A program made the translations under genes and the position numbers. Source: DASRFA01 sp035651755 (GTDB taxonomy: Bacteria > Desulfobacterota > Binatia > UBA12015). Taken from it: a stretch of 64,000 nucleotides of DNA. Positions 35,082 to 43,884 of the stretch are shown here, one piece after another; the stretch's first letter is position 1; each line of letters opens with the position of its first letter. The stretch covers positions 1 through 64,000 of the forward strand of contig DASRFA010000054.1 in assembly GCA_035651755.1 (NCBI GenBank), written 5' to 3'. Below the pieces are notes generated by a model, which was given only the letters and a program-made list of their open reading frames with translations, was not told where the DNA came from and made no database searches.

Positions 35082-38000
35082 ATGTCTTCCGAGCGTACGC
35101 ATCCGCCGCTCGCCCGGCTCGAGACGTGGCTCCCCGGATTCGACCGTGCGGCGGCGGAGCGGGTGCTGGGCGGCGACTCTCGCACCGACGGCGCGGAACG
35201 GGACGTCCGCGTCGAAGGCCGACCGCGTCCGCTCGCGAGCCAGCTCGTGCGCGCGCGCGTCCGCGAGGGCGCGCAGGAGCACGAGGCGAGCGCCGGCCTC
35301 GCGCCGTCGGGCGACCTCGCCTGCCACTGCGACTGCGCCGCCTTCGCGACCTCTCCGCCCTGCCCGCACGTCGCCGCGCTCGTGCGCGCGCTCGGCGACT
35401 CGCGGCCGCTGCGCGAGGAGGTGCTCGCGGAAGCGCGTCCGGCCGGCGGCGACGGCAACGCGAGCGGAGCGCCGCCGCCGACGTCCTCCGTCCCCGATCG
35501 GGCTCGCGCGCTCGCGCTCGTCCGCGAGCACGGGATCGACGGAGAGGGCATCCGCCGCCGGCGCGGCGCGACCCTGCTCGACGCGAGCTTCCAGGGATGG
35601 CGCCGCCGCGGCGACATCCGCCCGCTCGGCGACGCGGTCTTCCACCTCGCCGTGGAGGGGCCCGACCCCGACCAGCTCGACGCCGCCGCGCGGCTCGTCG
35701 TCCGGGTGCAGCCGAAGGCGGAGCGCCGCCCGTTCGGCCCGGACGATCTCGAGTCGCGTCGGCTGCCGGCCGCCGAATGGCGCCTCTTCGAGCCGCTCGC
35801 GCGCGCCGCCGCCGGCGCGAAGACCTTCGCGGCGCGCGGCGACAAGGCGTCCCTCTTCCTCGAGCGCGCCGCCGACGCGCAGCTCGAGCTGCGCGAGGAG
35901 GGAACCGGGTACCCGATCCACGTGCTCGACGCCGAGGTCCGGCCGGCGCTCCGGCTGCGGAGCCCGGTCGACGGCGAGGTCGGGCGCCATCCCGTCGTCG
36001 TCGCGCGCGCGGGCGACGTCGAGGAGGACCGCCAGCGGCTCGCCGCCGCTTGGCGGCGCTACCGCGGCGAGCGCGGCGCGATCGCCTGGGACGACTTCCT
36101 TCGCCTCGTCGGAGTCGATCCCGCGGCGCTCGACGCGCGAGCCGACGCGGCCGCCGACCCGCACGCGCTGGATCCGGTGCGCGTCCTCGAGGCGACCTGG
36201 GTCGCGGCGCGCCGCCGTCCGCGCACGACGCCCGCGGAGGCAGAGCCCGAGCTGCCGGGCGCGGTCGCGTTCGGGGACGCCGTGCTCTTCGGCGGAGCGC
36301 GCGCGTGGGCGTATCTCCGGCCGGCGCACGCGTTCGCGCGGGTGGCGCACGACGTCGGTCCGATCGCGCTCGCCCGCCTCGAGGCGCAGCCGACGATCCT
36401 CGTCTCGTCGCCCGACGTCGGGCGCCTCCCACCGCTCCTCCGCGAGCAGTTCCGCGGCGAGGGCGTGCAGCTCCCGCGCCGGGAAGAGCTCGGGCTGCCG
36501 GCGTTGCCGGTCCCGCGCGTCGTGCTGCGCTTGACGGGCTCGCCGTTCTCGGCGCGCGCGACGCTCGAGGCGCGCTACGGCAACACCGCGATCGCGCTCA
36601 CGCCCGAGACGCGCGCCCACCCCGACGACCCCGCGCGCAACGCCGACGTCGAGCGCGGGGCGCTCGAACTGGTCGCGGCGACGACGCTCGCGCTCGCCGC
36701 GCCCGCCGGACGGAGGCGCGCGGCGGCCTCCGCGAGCGACGCGGGCGCGCCCGACCACTGGGCCGCCGAGGGCGACGCGGCGGTCCACTTCTGGACCCGG
36801 GACCTCCCGAGGCTCGTCGCGGTCGCGGGCACCGGAGAGGGGATCGACGAGGTCGTCGTGCCGCCCGGCCTCCGCCAGATCATCGTGCGCGGGCCGATCC
36901 ACGCATCGCTCGCCGCGCGCACCGGCCGGACGGGCCTGATCGACGTGGCGCTCCGCTACGCGACCGAGGGCGTCGACGCCGACGTCGACGAGATTCGCCA
37001 GGCGCTCGCGGCGAAGCGACGCTGGGTGAAGCTGACCGACGGCAGCGTCGCCGAGCTCTCGGAGCGCGTCGCGTCGCTCGCGAGCGCGACGCGCGACGTG
37101 CTCCGCCGCTCGCCGACCGCCGAGCTGCCGCGCTCCGCGATCGGCGAGATCGCCGCGTGGCGCGAGCTCGCCGATCGCGCCGACCTCGACGCGCGCGTGA
37201 CCTCGTGGTCGGAGCGCCTTCGCAACCTCGCGGCCGCCGACCCGGGCGAGATCGCCGGCCTGCGCGCCGACCTGCGCGCCTACCAGAGGACCGGGGTCGC
37301 GTGGCTGCAGATCCTCGCCGACCTCGGCGTCGGCGGCATCCTCGCCGACGACATGGGTCTCGGGAAGACGGTCCAGGCCCTGGCGCTGCTCGCGTGGCGC
37401 GCCGCGCGCGACGGGCGCGCGCCGTCGCTCGTCGTCGCGCCGACGTCGGTCGCGCTCAACTGGATCCGCGAGGCCGAGCGCTTCGTGCCCGACCTGCGAC
37501 CGCTCCTCCTGCACGGCATCGGCCGGCACGAGCGCTACGAGGACGTGCCGGATTGCGACGTCGTCGTGACGACGTACGCGCTCCTCCGGCGCGACGTGTC
37601 GCGCCTGCGGGACATCGGCTTCCGCTACGTGATCCTCGACGAGGCACAGCACATCAAGAACCACGCCGCGGCCACCACCGCGGCCGCGAAGTCGCTGCGC
37701 GCCGAGGCGCGCCTCGCCCTCACCGGAACGCCGGTCGAGAACCGCCTCCTCGAGCTGTGGTCGATCCTCGACTTCTGCAATCCCGGGATGCTCGGGACGT
37801 GGCGGAGCTTCGCACAGCGCTACGAGCGCCCGGTCGCGGAAGCGCTCGTGGACGACGACCCGGCCGCGGGCGAGCGCGACGCGAACGGCGGCCCGCCGGA
37901 CGCGCTCGTCCCCGAGGCACGCGACGACGGCGCGCTCGCGCCGGCCGGCCCGGTCCTCGACGAGGCGGCGTCGCTGCGCGCGCGCATCCGCCCGTTCGTC

Positions 38001-38765
38001 CTCCGCCGCACGAAGGCCGACGTCCAGCGCGACCTCCCGCCGAAGATCGAGACCGACGTGGCCGTCGAGCTCACGGTCGCGCAGCGACGCGCGTACGCGG
38101 CGCTCGCCGCCGCGATCCGCTCGGACCTCGCGCCGAAGCTCGCGAGCGGCGGCATCGAGCGGAACCGCATGCTCGTCCTGACCGCCCTCCTCCGGCTCCG
38201 GCAGATGGCGTGCGATCCTCGCCTCGTCGACCCGCGCCACAAGCCCGAGGACTCGGCGAAGCTCCTCGCGCTGCGCGAGCTCGTCTCGGAAGTCATCGCG
38301 GGCGGACGGCGCGCCCTCGTCTTCAGCCAGTTCGTCGAGCTGCTCTCGCTCGTTCGCCGCGACCTCGACGAGCGCGGCGTCCCGTACTCGTACCTCGACG
38401 GGCGCACGCGCGATCGCCAGGGCGTCATCGACGGGTTCGTGCAGGGCGCGCAGCCCGTGTTCCTGCTGAGCCTTCGCGCCGGCGGGACCGGCATCAACCT
38501 CGCCGCCGCCGACGTCGTCATCCACCTCGACCCGTGGTGGAACCCGGCGGTGGAGGACCAGGCGACCGACCGCGCGCACCGGATCGGCCAGCAGCGAACG
38601 GTATCGGTCTACCGCATCGTCGCCGTCGGAACGATCGAGGAGGCGATCCTCCGCATGAAGGAGCGAAAGCGCGCGCTCGCGAGCGCCGTCATCGAGGAGA
38701 GCTCGGGCGCCTTCGCCGACCTCGACGCGAGCGACCTCGAGGAGCTGCTGCGCTTCAGCGGGTGA
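35082..38765 (+). CDS. SWIM zinc-finger SNF2 family helicase
   Basis: 1227 residues from ATG 35082. The N-terminal SWIM finger is CDCAAFATSPPCPH (Cys83, Cys85, Cys94, His96). A long Arg/Ala/Asp-rich middle region (about 110-720) carries the bacterial SNF2-associated domain. The SNF2 motor is complete: motif I DDMGLGKT (about 756), DEAQH (about 853), LTGTPVENRLLELWSI, and the second RecA domain with RAGGTGINLAAADVVIHLDPWWNP and RAHRIGQQRTVSVYRI (about 1162). It is a dsDNA translocase, probably remodelling nucleoprotein or RNA polymerase, as in the RapA/HelZ-like group. GTG 35061 is an alternative start; the ribosome-binding site is weak. It diverges from the MaoC-P450 operon. Confidence 0.93.
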   Translation: MSSERTHPPLARLETWLPGFDRAAAERVLGGDSRTDGAERDVRVEGRPRPLASQLVRARVREGAQEHEASAGLAPSGDLACHCDCAAFATSPPCPHVAALVRALGDSRPLREEVLAEARPAGGDGNASGAPPPTSSVPDRARALALVREHGIDGEGIRRRRGATLLDASFQGWRRRGDIRPLGDAVFHLAVEGPDPDQLDAAARLVVRVQPKAERRPFGPDDLESRRLPAAEWRLFEPLARAAAGAKTFAARGDKASLFLERAADAQLELREEGTGYPIHVLDAEVRPALRLRSPVDGEVGRHPVVVARAGDVEEDRQRLAAAWRRYRGERGAIAWDDFLRLVGVDPAALDARADAAADPHALDPVRVLEATWVAARRRPRTTPAEAEPELPGAVAFGDAVLFGGARAWAYLRPAHAFARVAHDVGPIALARLEAQPTILVSSPDVGRLPPLLREQFRGEGVQLPRREELGLPALPVPRVVLRLTGSPFSARATLEARYGNTAIALTPETRAHPDDPARNADVERGALELVAATTLALAAPAGRRRAAASASDAGAPDHWAAEGDAAVHFWTRDLPRLVAVAGTGEGIDEVVVPPGLRQIIVRGPIHASLAARTGRTGLIDVALRYATEGVDADVDEIRQALAAKRRWVKLTDGSVAELSERVASLASATRDVLRRSPTAELPRSAIGEIAAWRELADRADLDARVTSWSERLRNLAAADPGEIAGLRADLRAYQRTGVAWLQILADLGVGGILADDMGLGKTVQALALLAWRAARDGRAPSLVVAPTSVALNWIREAERFVPDLRPLLLHGIGRHERYEDVPDCDVVVTTYALLRRDVSRLRDIGFRYVILDEAQHIKNHAAATTAAAKSLRAEARLALTGTPVENRLLELWSILDFCNPGMLGTWRSFAQRYERPVAEALVDDDPAAGERDANGGPPDALVPEARDDGALAPAGPVLDEAASLRARIRPFVLRRTKADVQRDLPPKIETDVAVELTVAQRRAYAALAAAIRSDLAPKLASGGIERNRMLVLTALLRLRQMACDPRLVDPRHKPEDSAKLLALRELVSEVIAGGRRALVFSQFVELLSLVRRDLDERGVPYSYLDGRTRDRQGVIDGFVQGAQPVFLLSLRAGGTGINLAAADVVIHLDPWWNPAVEDQATDRAHRIGQQRTVSVYRIVAVGTIEEAILRMKERKRALASAVIEESSGAFADLDASDLEELLRFSG

Positions 38766-38774
38766 GTCTGGCCA

Positions 38775-38889
38775 TCGCACGAGGGGATCGCTCCCCTCGC
38801 CCCGTCGGGCAAAGCCCACCGGGGCCCCAAGTTGTCGCACGAGGGGATCGCTCCCCTCGCCCCGTCGGGCAAAGCCCGCCGGGGCCCCA
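38775..38889. repeat. Two tandem copies of a 60-bp double-hairpin element
   Basis: Copies begin at 38775 and 38835 with a period of exactly 60 bases and differ by one or two bases over the first ~55. Each contains GAGGGG-atcgct-CCCCTC (6-bp stem) followed by CCCCG-tc-GGGC-aaa-GCCC-nc-CGGGG (nested stem). The pair lies between the convergent ends of the SNF2 and NYN genes. It looks like a REP/BIME-type element or a paired bidirectional terminator. Confidence 0.85.
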
Positions 38890-38954
38890 CTCCCCGCGGG
38901 CTCGCTTCGCTCGCACAGCAAGAGCGAACGGCGTCGCAGTCGGGCGTTGCTACC

Positions 38955-40556
38955 TTAGCTCTCGACGGTCGTCTTTTTGCGGCTCCCGCCCCCGCCGCGC
39001 GAGCGCGGCGCGCGCGCCGCCGGCTTTGCGGCCTTCGGGGTGCGCGGCTTTCGGGCCGTGGCGGCCGTCACCGCCGCCTTCCGGCGGCGGCTCGTCCGCC
39101 GTCCACCGGCAGCCTCGTCGCCTTCCGCCGATGCGCCGTCGCCGTCGCTCGCAGCCGGCTCTCCGCCGTTCGCGCCCTCGGCGACGATCGCGGCCGGGTC
39201 GGCCGACGCGGCGGTCGCCTCGGCGAACCGCTCGCCGCCATCCGGTCCGACGTCCTGCGCCGCGCCGCGATCGCCTTCCTGCGCGCTCGCGACGTCCGGC
39301 TCCATCGCGGTCGAAGACGGCGCACCGCCGCCGGCCGCCGGCGAAGCGGACGTGATCCGCCAGGCACCCTGGCGGTCGCGCTGCATGCGGAGGATGCCCT
39401 CGCGCTGGCCGAGGTGGACGAGCTCGGTCAGCGTACGGAAGCCGTAGGTCGTCTCGTCGAAGGTGGGGTCGGCGGCGCGGAGCCCCTGCGCGAGGTGGCG
39501 CACGTACATCGGCTTCCCGGCGCGCGACTCGGACACCTTGTCGACGACGGCTCGCAGGAGGCCGATCGCGTCCTCGGGCCGGCGCGTGCCCGCGGGCGCG
39601 GGCGCCGCAGGCGATGCGGCGGGGGCGACCGATGCCGTGGACCCGGCGGACGGGATCGCCTCGGCGGATCCGTTCCCGTCCGCGGCGGCCGGCTCCCCGT
39701 CTTCCGCGCTCGCGGCGGGCTCCGGCGGCGGCGGCGCCTCGGCGGCGGGCTGCGGGGCCGAGCGCGCATGCCGCGAGCGGCCGGACGGCCGAGCGCCGTC
39801 GCCGTTCGTCTCGACGAGATAGCCCTGGTCGATCCGGCGCAGGTGGAGGAAGCCGTGATCGTCCAGGCGCTGGATGAACTCGCGGAACGACGAAGCTCCG
39901 TAGTCGCGCTCGCTGAAGGTCGAGTCGAGCTGGAGGAGCGTCGACTTGAGCGGGCCGAGCTGCGGCTCGACGCCGCGGTCGGCGAGGATCTTGAGCGCGC
40001 GCTGCACCTTTTCGAGCCCTTGCGACATCGGCAGGCGACCGCTCTGCCCGCCGCGGCTCTGCGACGGCGACCCCCGCCCGCTGCGGCTCGCCGACAGCAG
40101 GTTCTCGTACGAGATGAACTCGTGGCAGTTCCGCTGCAGCACGCCGCTCGTGAACGAGCGCCCGCCGACGACGAGCACGCGCTTCCCGAACTGCTTCAGC
40201 TTCTCGACGAGAGCGATGAAGTCCGAGTCGCCGCCCACGATCGCGAACACGCTGATGTGCGGGCGCGTGAACGCCATCTCGAGCGCGTCGACGACGAGGT
40301 TGATGTCGGCCCCGTTCTTGTCGCCGCGCGGCGTCACGTTCCGCTGCACCATGTGCACGGCGTGCTCGGTGAGCGTGCGGCTGTGCATGCCGGCGCGCGC
40401 CCAGTCGCCGTAGGCGCTCTTCGAGACCACCTCGCCGCGCTCCTTGAGAGCTTCCAGCACCAGCGAGAGGTCCAGTTCCGTGTTGAGCGTCGTCTTGACG
40501 CCGATCTCGATGTTGTCGAAGTCGATGAAGACCGCGACCTGAAGACGTTCTTCCAA
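38955..40556 (-). CDS. NYN domain protein with two OST-HTH/LOTUS domains and a basic tail
   Basis: 533 residues from TTG 40556, preceded by GGGGGAAA. The NYN (PIN-like) RNase domain spans about 1-150: VAVFIDFDNIEIG (first catalytic Asp pair), KNGADINLVVDALEMAF and AIVGGDSDFIALVEKLKQFGKRV. Two OST-HTH/LOTUS domains follow, about 180-260 (QLGPLKSTLLQLDSTFSERDYGASSFREFIQ) and about 330-410 (GKPMYVRHLAQGLRAADPTFDETTYGFRTLTEL). After that comes an Ala/Gly/Ser/Pro-rich linker and a histone-H1-like basic tail (RRTSRRRKAAVTAATARKP). The domain order matches the LabA/DUF88 group of predicted RNA-binding nucleases. TTG is unusual but no ATG or GTG is better placed. Confidence 0.87.
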   Translation of the reverse strand: MEERLQVAVFIDFDNIEIGVKTTLNTELDLSLVLEALKERGEVVSKSAYGDWARAGMHSRTLTEHAVHMVQRNVTPRGDKNGADINLVVDALEMAFTRPHISVFAIVGGDSDFIALVEKLKQFGKRVLVVGGRSFTSGVLQRNCHEFISYENLLSASRSGRGSPSQSRGGQSGRLPMSQGLEKVQRALKILADRGVEPQLGPLKSTLLQLDSTFSERDYGASSFREFIQRLDDHGFLHLRRIDQGYLVETNGDGARPSGRSRHARSAPQPAAEAPPPPEPAASAEDGEPAAADGNGSAEAIPSAGSTASVAPAASPAAPAPAGTRRPEDAIGLLRAVVDKVSESRAGKPMYVRHLAQGLRAADPTFDETTYGFRTLTELVHLGQREGILRMQRDRQGAWRITSASPAAGGGAPSSTAMEPDVASAQEGDRGAAQDVGPDGGERFAEATAASADPAAIVAEGANGGEPAASDGDGASAEGDEAAGGRRTSRRRKAAVTAATARKPRTPKAAKPAARAPRSRGGGGSRKKTTVES

Positions 40557-40754
40557 GTTTCCCCCGGTCAGCGCGCCGCGTCGATTCCCCGGTCCGACCT
40601 CCCTGTGAGGCGGGCACGGGTCGATTTTCGGACGCCCAGCGCGCGCGTTTCTTTGATGGAGTAAAACACGACGGCGGCCCGCGCGCACATGGAGTCGCAA
40701 GGCGGTCCGACCCGGTGCGTGGAGGGCGCCCCGCTCGCATCGCCGTCGTGCGGG

Positions 40755-41969
40755 TCAGCGGCCGTCGAGGACGGCGGTCAGCGTCCGGCCGGCGGCCGCT
40801 CGCCGCCACGCGGCGTGGATCGCGCGCGGATCGAGCCCACTGACGATGCGCTCCGCGTCGTCGATCCACGGGAAGCCCGAGAGCGCCGAGTCGGCGTGCG
40901 CCAGCGCGCGATCGAGCCGCCGCTCGGCGAGCGAGGCGTAGCGGTAGCGCCGCTTCTTCCGCGCCCGCTCGATGTCGGCGGGAGCGAAGCCTTCGCGCGC
41001 CGCGCGCTCGACGACGCCGTCGATCACGCGGCGGAGGCGGCGCGCCTGGCCGGGGTGGGCGCTCGCCGACAGGATCGCGGTGCCCCAACGGCTTCCCCAC
41101 TCGAGGTCGGCGGCGACGTCGTAGCCGAGCCCGTGCTGCTCGCGGATCGCCTGGAACAGCATGCTGTCGGGGTCGGCGCCGACGAGATCGAGGGCGACCG
41201 CGAGCGCGAGGAGGCTCGCGGGCGCGGGATCGACCTCGAGGTAGCGCGCGACGTACGCCTGGCCGTGCGGGCCCCCGCGCACGGGCAGGGTCCCGGTCTT
41301 CCCGCGCCGTGCACCCGCCCCGGCGAGCGGCCGTCCGACGCGGTCGGTCGCCACGTGCCGTGCGAGCGCGCGCCGCACCTTGGCCTCGGACACGCCCCCG
41401 ACGATCGCGAGCGCGGCGTTCGCGTTCACGAACCCGCGACGCAGGAAGGCGACGACGTCGGACGGCTCCATCGCGCGCAGCGAGCCGATCGTGCCGCAGA
41501 TCGGGTGGCCGATCGGCTCTCCGAAGAACGCGCCCCAGCCGCGCTCGTTCACGTAGTCGACCGGATCGTCGCGGTAGCCGCGGATCTCGTCCTCGACGAT
41601 GCGGCGCTCCTTCCGGAAGCGCTTGGGGTCGACGCGCGAGCGGTAGAACTGATCGGCGATGAGCTCGAGCGCGTCGTCGAAGTCGTCATTGAAGATCTCG
41701 ATCGTGAGAGCGATCGACTCGTAGCCGGTGGACGCGTTGTGGTTGCCGCCGACCTCGGCGGCGCGCCGGTTCAGGGCGAGCTGGTCGAGCTTGGCGGTTC
41801 CCTGGAACAGCATGTGCTCCGCCATGTGGGCGAGGCCGGGAAGCCGCCCGTCGTAGCGCGCGCCGGCGTTCACGCTGAGCGCGACCGCGGTGATCGGCCC
41901 GGGGGTCGGGTCGAGGACGATCCGGAGACCGCGGAACCGAAACCGACGCAGACGTGAAGCTCTCGCCAT
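40755..41969 (-). CDS. M16 family zinc peptidase
   Basis: 404 residues from ATG 41969. Inverted zinc motif HMAEH (His48, Glu51, His52) with the distal Glu in ERRIVEDEIR (about 126-128). The C-terminal half keeps the substrate-clamp pattern (PHGQAYVARYLEVDP, IREQHGLGYDVAADLEW). It is a pitrilysin/PqqL-type peptidase of about half the length of two-chain members, so it is expected to dimerise. It has no signal peptide, so a cytosolic role is likely. Very short leader: a promoter candidate ends 10 bases before the ATG. Confidence 0.9.
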   Translation of the reverse strand: MARASRLRRFRFRGLRIVLDPTPGPITAVALSVNAGARYDGRLPGLAHMAEHMLFQGTAKLDQLALNRRAAEVGGNHNASTGYESIALTIEIFNDDFDDALELIADQFYRSRVDPKRFRKERRIVEDEIRGYRDDPVDYVNERGWGAFFGEPIGHPICGTIGSLRAMEPSDVVAFLRRGFVNANAALAIVGGVSEAKVRRALARHVATDRVGRPLAGAGARRGKTGTLPVRGGPHGQAYVARYLEVDPAPASLLALAVALDLVGADPDSMLFQAIREQHGLGYDVAADLEWGSRWGTAILSASAHPGQARRLRRVIDGVVERAAREGFAPADIERARKKRRYRYASLAERRLDRALAHADSALSGFPWIDDAERIVSGLDPRAIHAAWRRAAAGRTLTAVLDGR

Positions 41970-41978
41970 GGGCGACCG

Positions 41979-42005
41979 ATTGTAGCTGTCGGCTGCATGG
42001 TGCAA
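41979..42005 (-). promoter_or_regulatory. Candidate sigma70-type promoter for the M16 gene
   Basis: On the minus strand TTGCAC (42005-42000) and TACAAT (41984-41979) are separated by 15 bases, shorter than the usual 17. The start codon ATG is at 41969, so the transcript would be nearly leaderless. Sequence only; no promoter data. Confidence 0.3.
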
Positions 42006-42076
42006 CCTGCTAGGCTCTCCGCCCCGGCAGGCGGGAAATTTCGGCTGCCCGGCACGAGAAAGCGAGGGATTCGAGG

Positions 42077-43051
42077 ATGATCGAGGACGCCCTTTCCAAG
42101 GAGTTCCTGCGGGTCACGGAGGCCGCGGCGATCGATTCGGCGCGGACGATGGGCCGGGGCGACCGCCGGCACTCCGACCACGTCGCCGTCGAGGCGATGC
42201 GGAAGGAGATGGACACGCTCCCGATGCGGGGCGAGGTCGTGATCGGCGAGGGCGAGCGCGACGAGGCGCCGATGCTCTTCATCGGCGAGCACGTCGGCCG
42301 CGCGCAATCAGACGATCCCGAGGTCGACATCGCCGTCGATCCGCTCGAGGGCACGAACCTGTGTGCAACCGGCGCTCCGGGCGCGATCGCGGTCCTCGCC
42401 GCGTCGAGCCGCGGCGGGCTCCTGAAGGCGCCCGATTGCTACATGGACAAGATCGTCGTCGGACCCGCGGCGCGCGGCGCCGTGCACCTCGACGCGACCG
42501 TGTCCGAGAACCTGAGCGCGGTCGCGAAGCGCCTCGACCGGGCCGTCAAGGACCTGGTCGTCATCGTCCTCGACCGCCCTCGCCACGAGAAGCTGATCGA
42601 CGACATCCGGACCGCCGGCGCGCGCATCCGCCTCATCAGCGACGGCGACCTCTCCGCCGGCATCTCGGCCGCCGTCCGCGGCACGAACGTCCACGCCGTC
42701 ATGGGGATCGGCGGCGCGCCCGAGGGCGTTCTCACCGCGGCGGCGCTCCGCTGCCTGAACGGCGGCATGCAGGGCCGGCTCGTCCCGACCAAGGACGGAC
42801 AGGAGGAGCGCATGCGCGCCATGGGGATCACCGATCCCAAGCGCATCTACACCGAGCGCGACCTCGCGCCCGGGAAGGAGATCCTCTTCGCCGCCTCCGG
42901 CGTGACCGACGGCCCGCTCATGCGCGGCGTCCGCTTCTTCGGGCACGGCATCCGGACCAGCTCCGTCCTGATGTCCCTCCAGCACCGGCGGATCCGGTTC
43001 ATCGACACGGTCCACGTCGCCGACAAGCCCGACGCGGTCATCGAGTTCTGA
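42077..43051 (+). CDS. glpX: Class II fructose-1,6-bisphosphatase GlpX
   Basis: 324 residues, full length for GlpX. It removes phosphate from fructose-1,6-bisphosphate in gluconeogenesis, with Mn2+/Mg2+. Motifs are GRGDRRHSDHVAVEAMR, VVIGEGERDEAPML (metal-binding Glu residues), VDPLEGTNLCATG (Asp-Pro-x-Glu-Gly) and MGIGGAPEGVLTAAALRCL. ATG 42077 follows a purine-rich AGGGATTCGAGG. It diverges from the M16 gene, and the last 14 bases overlap the convergent DUF2064 gene. Confidence 0.95.
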   Translation: MIEDALSKEFLRVTEAAAIDSARTMGRGDRRHSDHVAVEAMRKEMDTLPMRGEVVIGEGERDEAPMLFIGEHVGRAQSDDPEVDIAVDPLEGTNLCATGAPGAIAVLAASSRGGLLKAPDCYMDKIVVGPAARGAVHLDATVSENLSAVAKRLDRAVKDLVVIVLDRPRHEKLIDDIRTAGARIRLISDGDLSAGISAAVRGTNVHAVMGIGGAPEGVLTAAALRCLNGGMQGRLVPTKDGQEERMRAMGITDPKRIYTERDLAPGKEILFAASGVTDGPLMRGVRFFGHGIRTSSVLMSLQHRRIRFIDTVHVADKPDAVIEF

Positions 43052-43700
43052 GGGCCCGCGACGTCGCGGGCAGGGCGGCGGCGAGGTCGGGGCGCGCGGC
43101 GAGCAGGCCGCGGAGACGCGCGACGTCGCTTTCGTCATCGACGTCGAAGTCGCGTGCGAGGAGCGCCACCGCGAGGCCGAGCTCGCGCGCGCGGCGGAGC
43201 GTCCGGGCGAGCACTTCGGGAGTGCTCCACGGGATGCCGCTGAAGACCTCGTGCGGCTCCCTCATCGCGATCAGATAGTAGCCGCCGTCGTCGGCAGGGC
43301 CGAGGACGAGGTCGGCGTGCGCGAGCCTCGCGAACGCATCGGCGACGGTTGCGGGCGCCAGCTGCGGCATGTCGGAGCCGACGATCGCGCACGCGCCGTA
43401 GCCTTCCCGGCGCGCGCGCTCGAAGGCCGACCGCATGCGGTCGCCCAGGTCGGCGCCCTGCTGCGGTCGGCACGCTTCGCGCGCGATCCCGAAGCGCTCG
43501 GCGAAGCCGCCTTCCGGCGGGGCGATCTCCCAGCGCACGTCGTCCGTCGCCCCCGCGAGCCGCGCCGCCAGATCCTCGACGAAGGCCGCGTAGAGCTCGG
43601 CGGCGGCCTCCGGCCCGATCGCGCGCGCGAGCCTGGTCTTGACCGCACCCGGCACGGGGTCGCGCGCGAAGATCACGAGAAGTCTCCGGTCCGCCGGCAT
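43038..43700 (-). CDS. TIGR04282/DUF2064 family glycosyltransferase-like protein
   Basis: 220 residues from ATG 43700; 13 further codons upstream are open (GTG or other starts up to 43739). The nucleotide-transferase-like N-terminus LLVIFARDPVPGAVKTRLARAIG is typical of DUF2064, with Asp-rich sites IVGSDMPQL and ADDGGYYLIAM. Some members are annotated with arsenosugar biosynthesis; the substrate here is not known. The fold is GT-A-like. Convergent 14-base overlap with glpX. Confidence 0.85.
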   Translation of the reverse strand: MPADRRLLVIFARDPVPGAVKTRLARAIGPEAAAELYAAFVEDLAARLAGATDDVRWEIAPPEGGFAERFGIAREACRPQQGADLGDRMRSAFERARREGYGACAIVGSDMPQLAPATVADAFARLAHADLVLGPADDGGYYLIAMREPHEVFSGIPWSTPEVLARTLRRARELGLAVALLARDFDVDDESDVARLRGLLAARPDLAAALPATSRALRTR

Positions 43701-43884
43701 CGCCGTCGCGATTGCGCCATACGGTCGCCGGCCGGGCAATCCCGGTTGCTTCTCGCTTCGCGGCGCTCACCGGTGAACTTTTCTGCGGGTGGCGGAGTTG
43801 CTACAGACGCAGGGCCCGCGACTCGCCTGCGCGTAATCGGCGCGGCGAAACCGTTCCTCGCCAACCTTCCCGGGAGCCGCAAGC

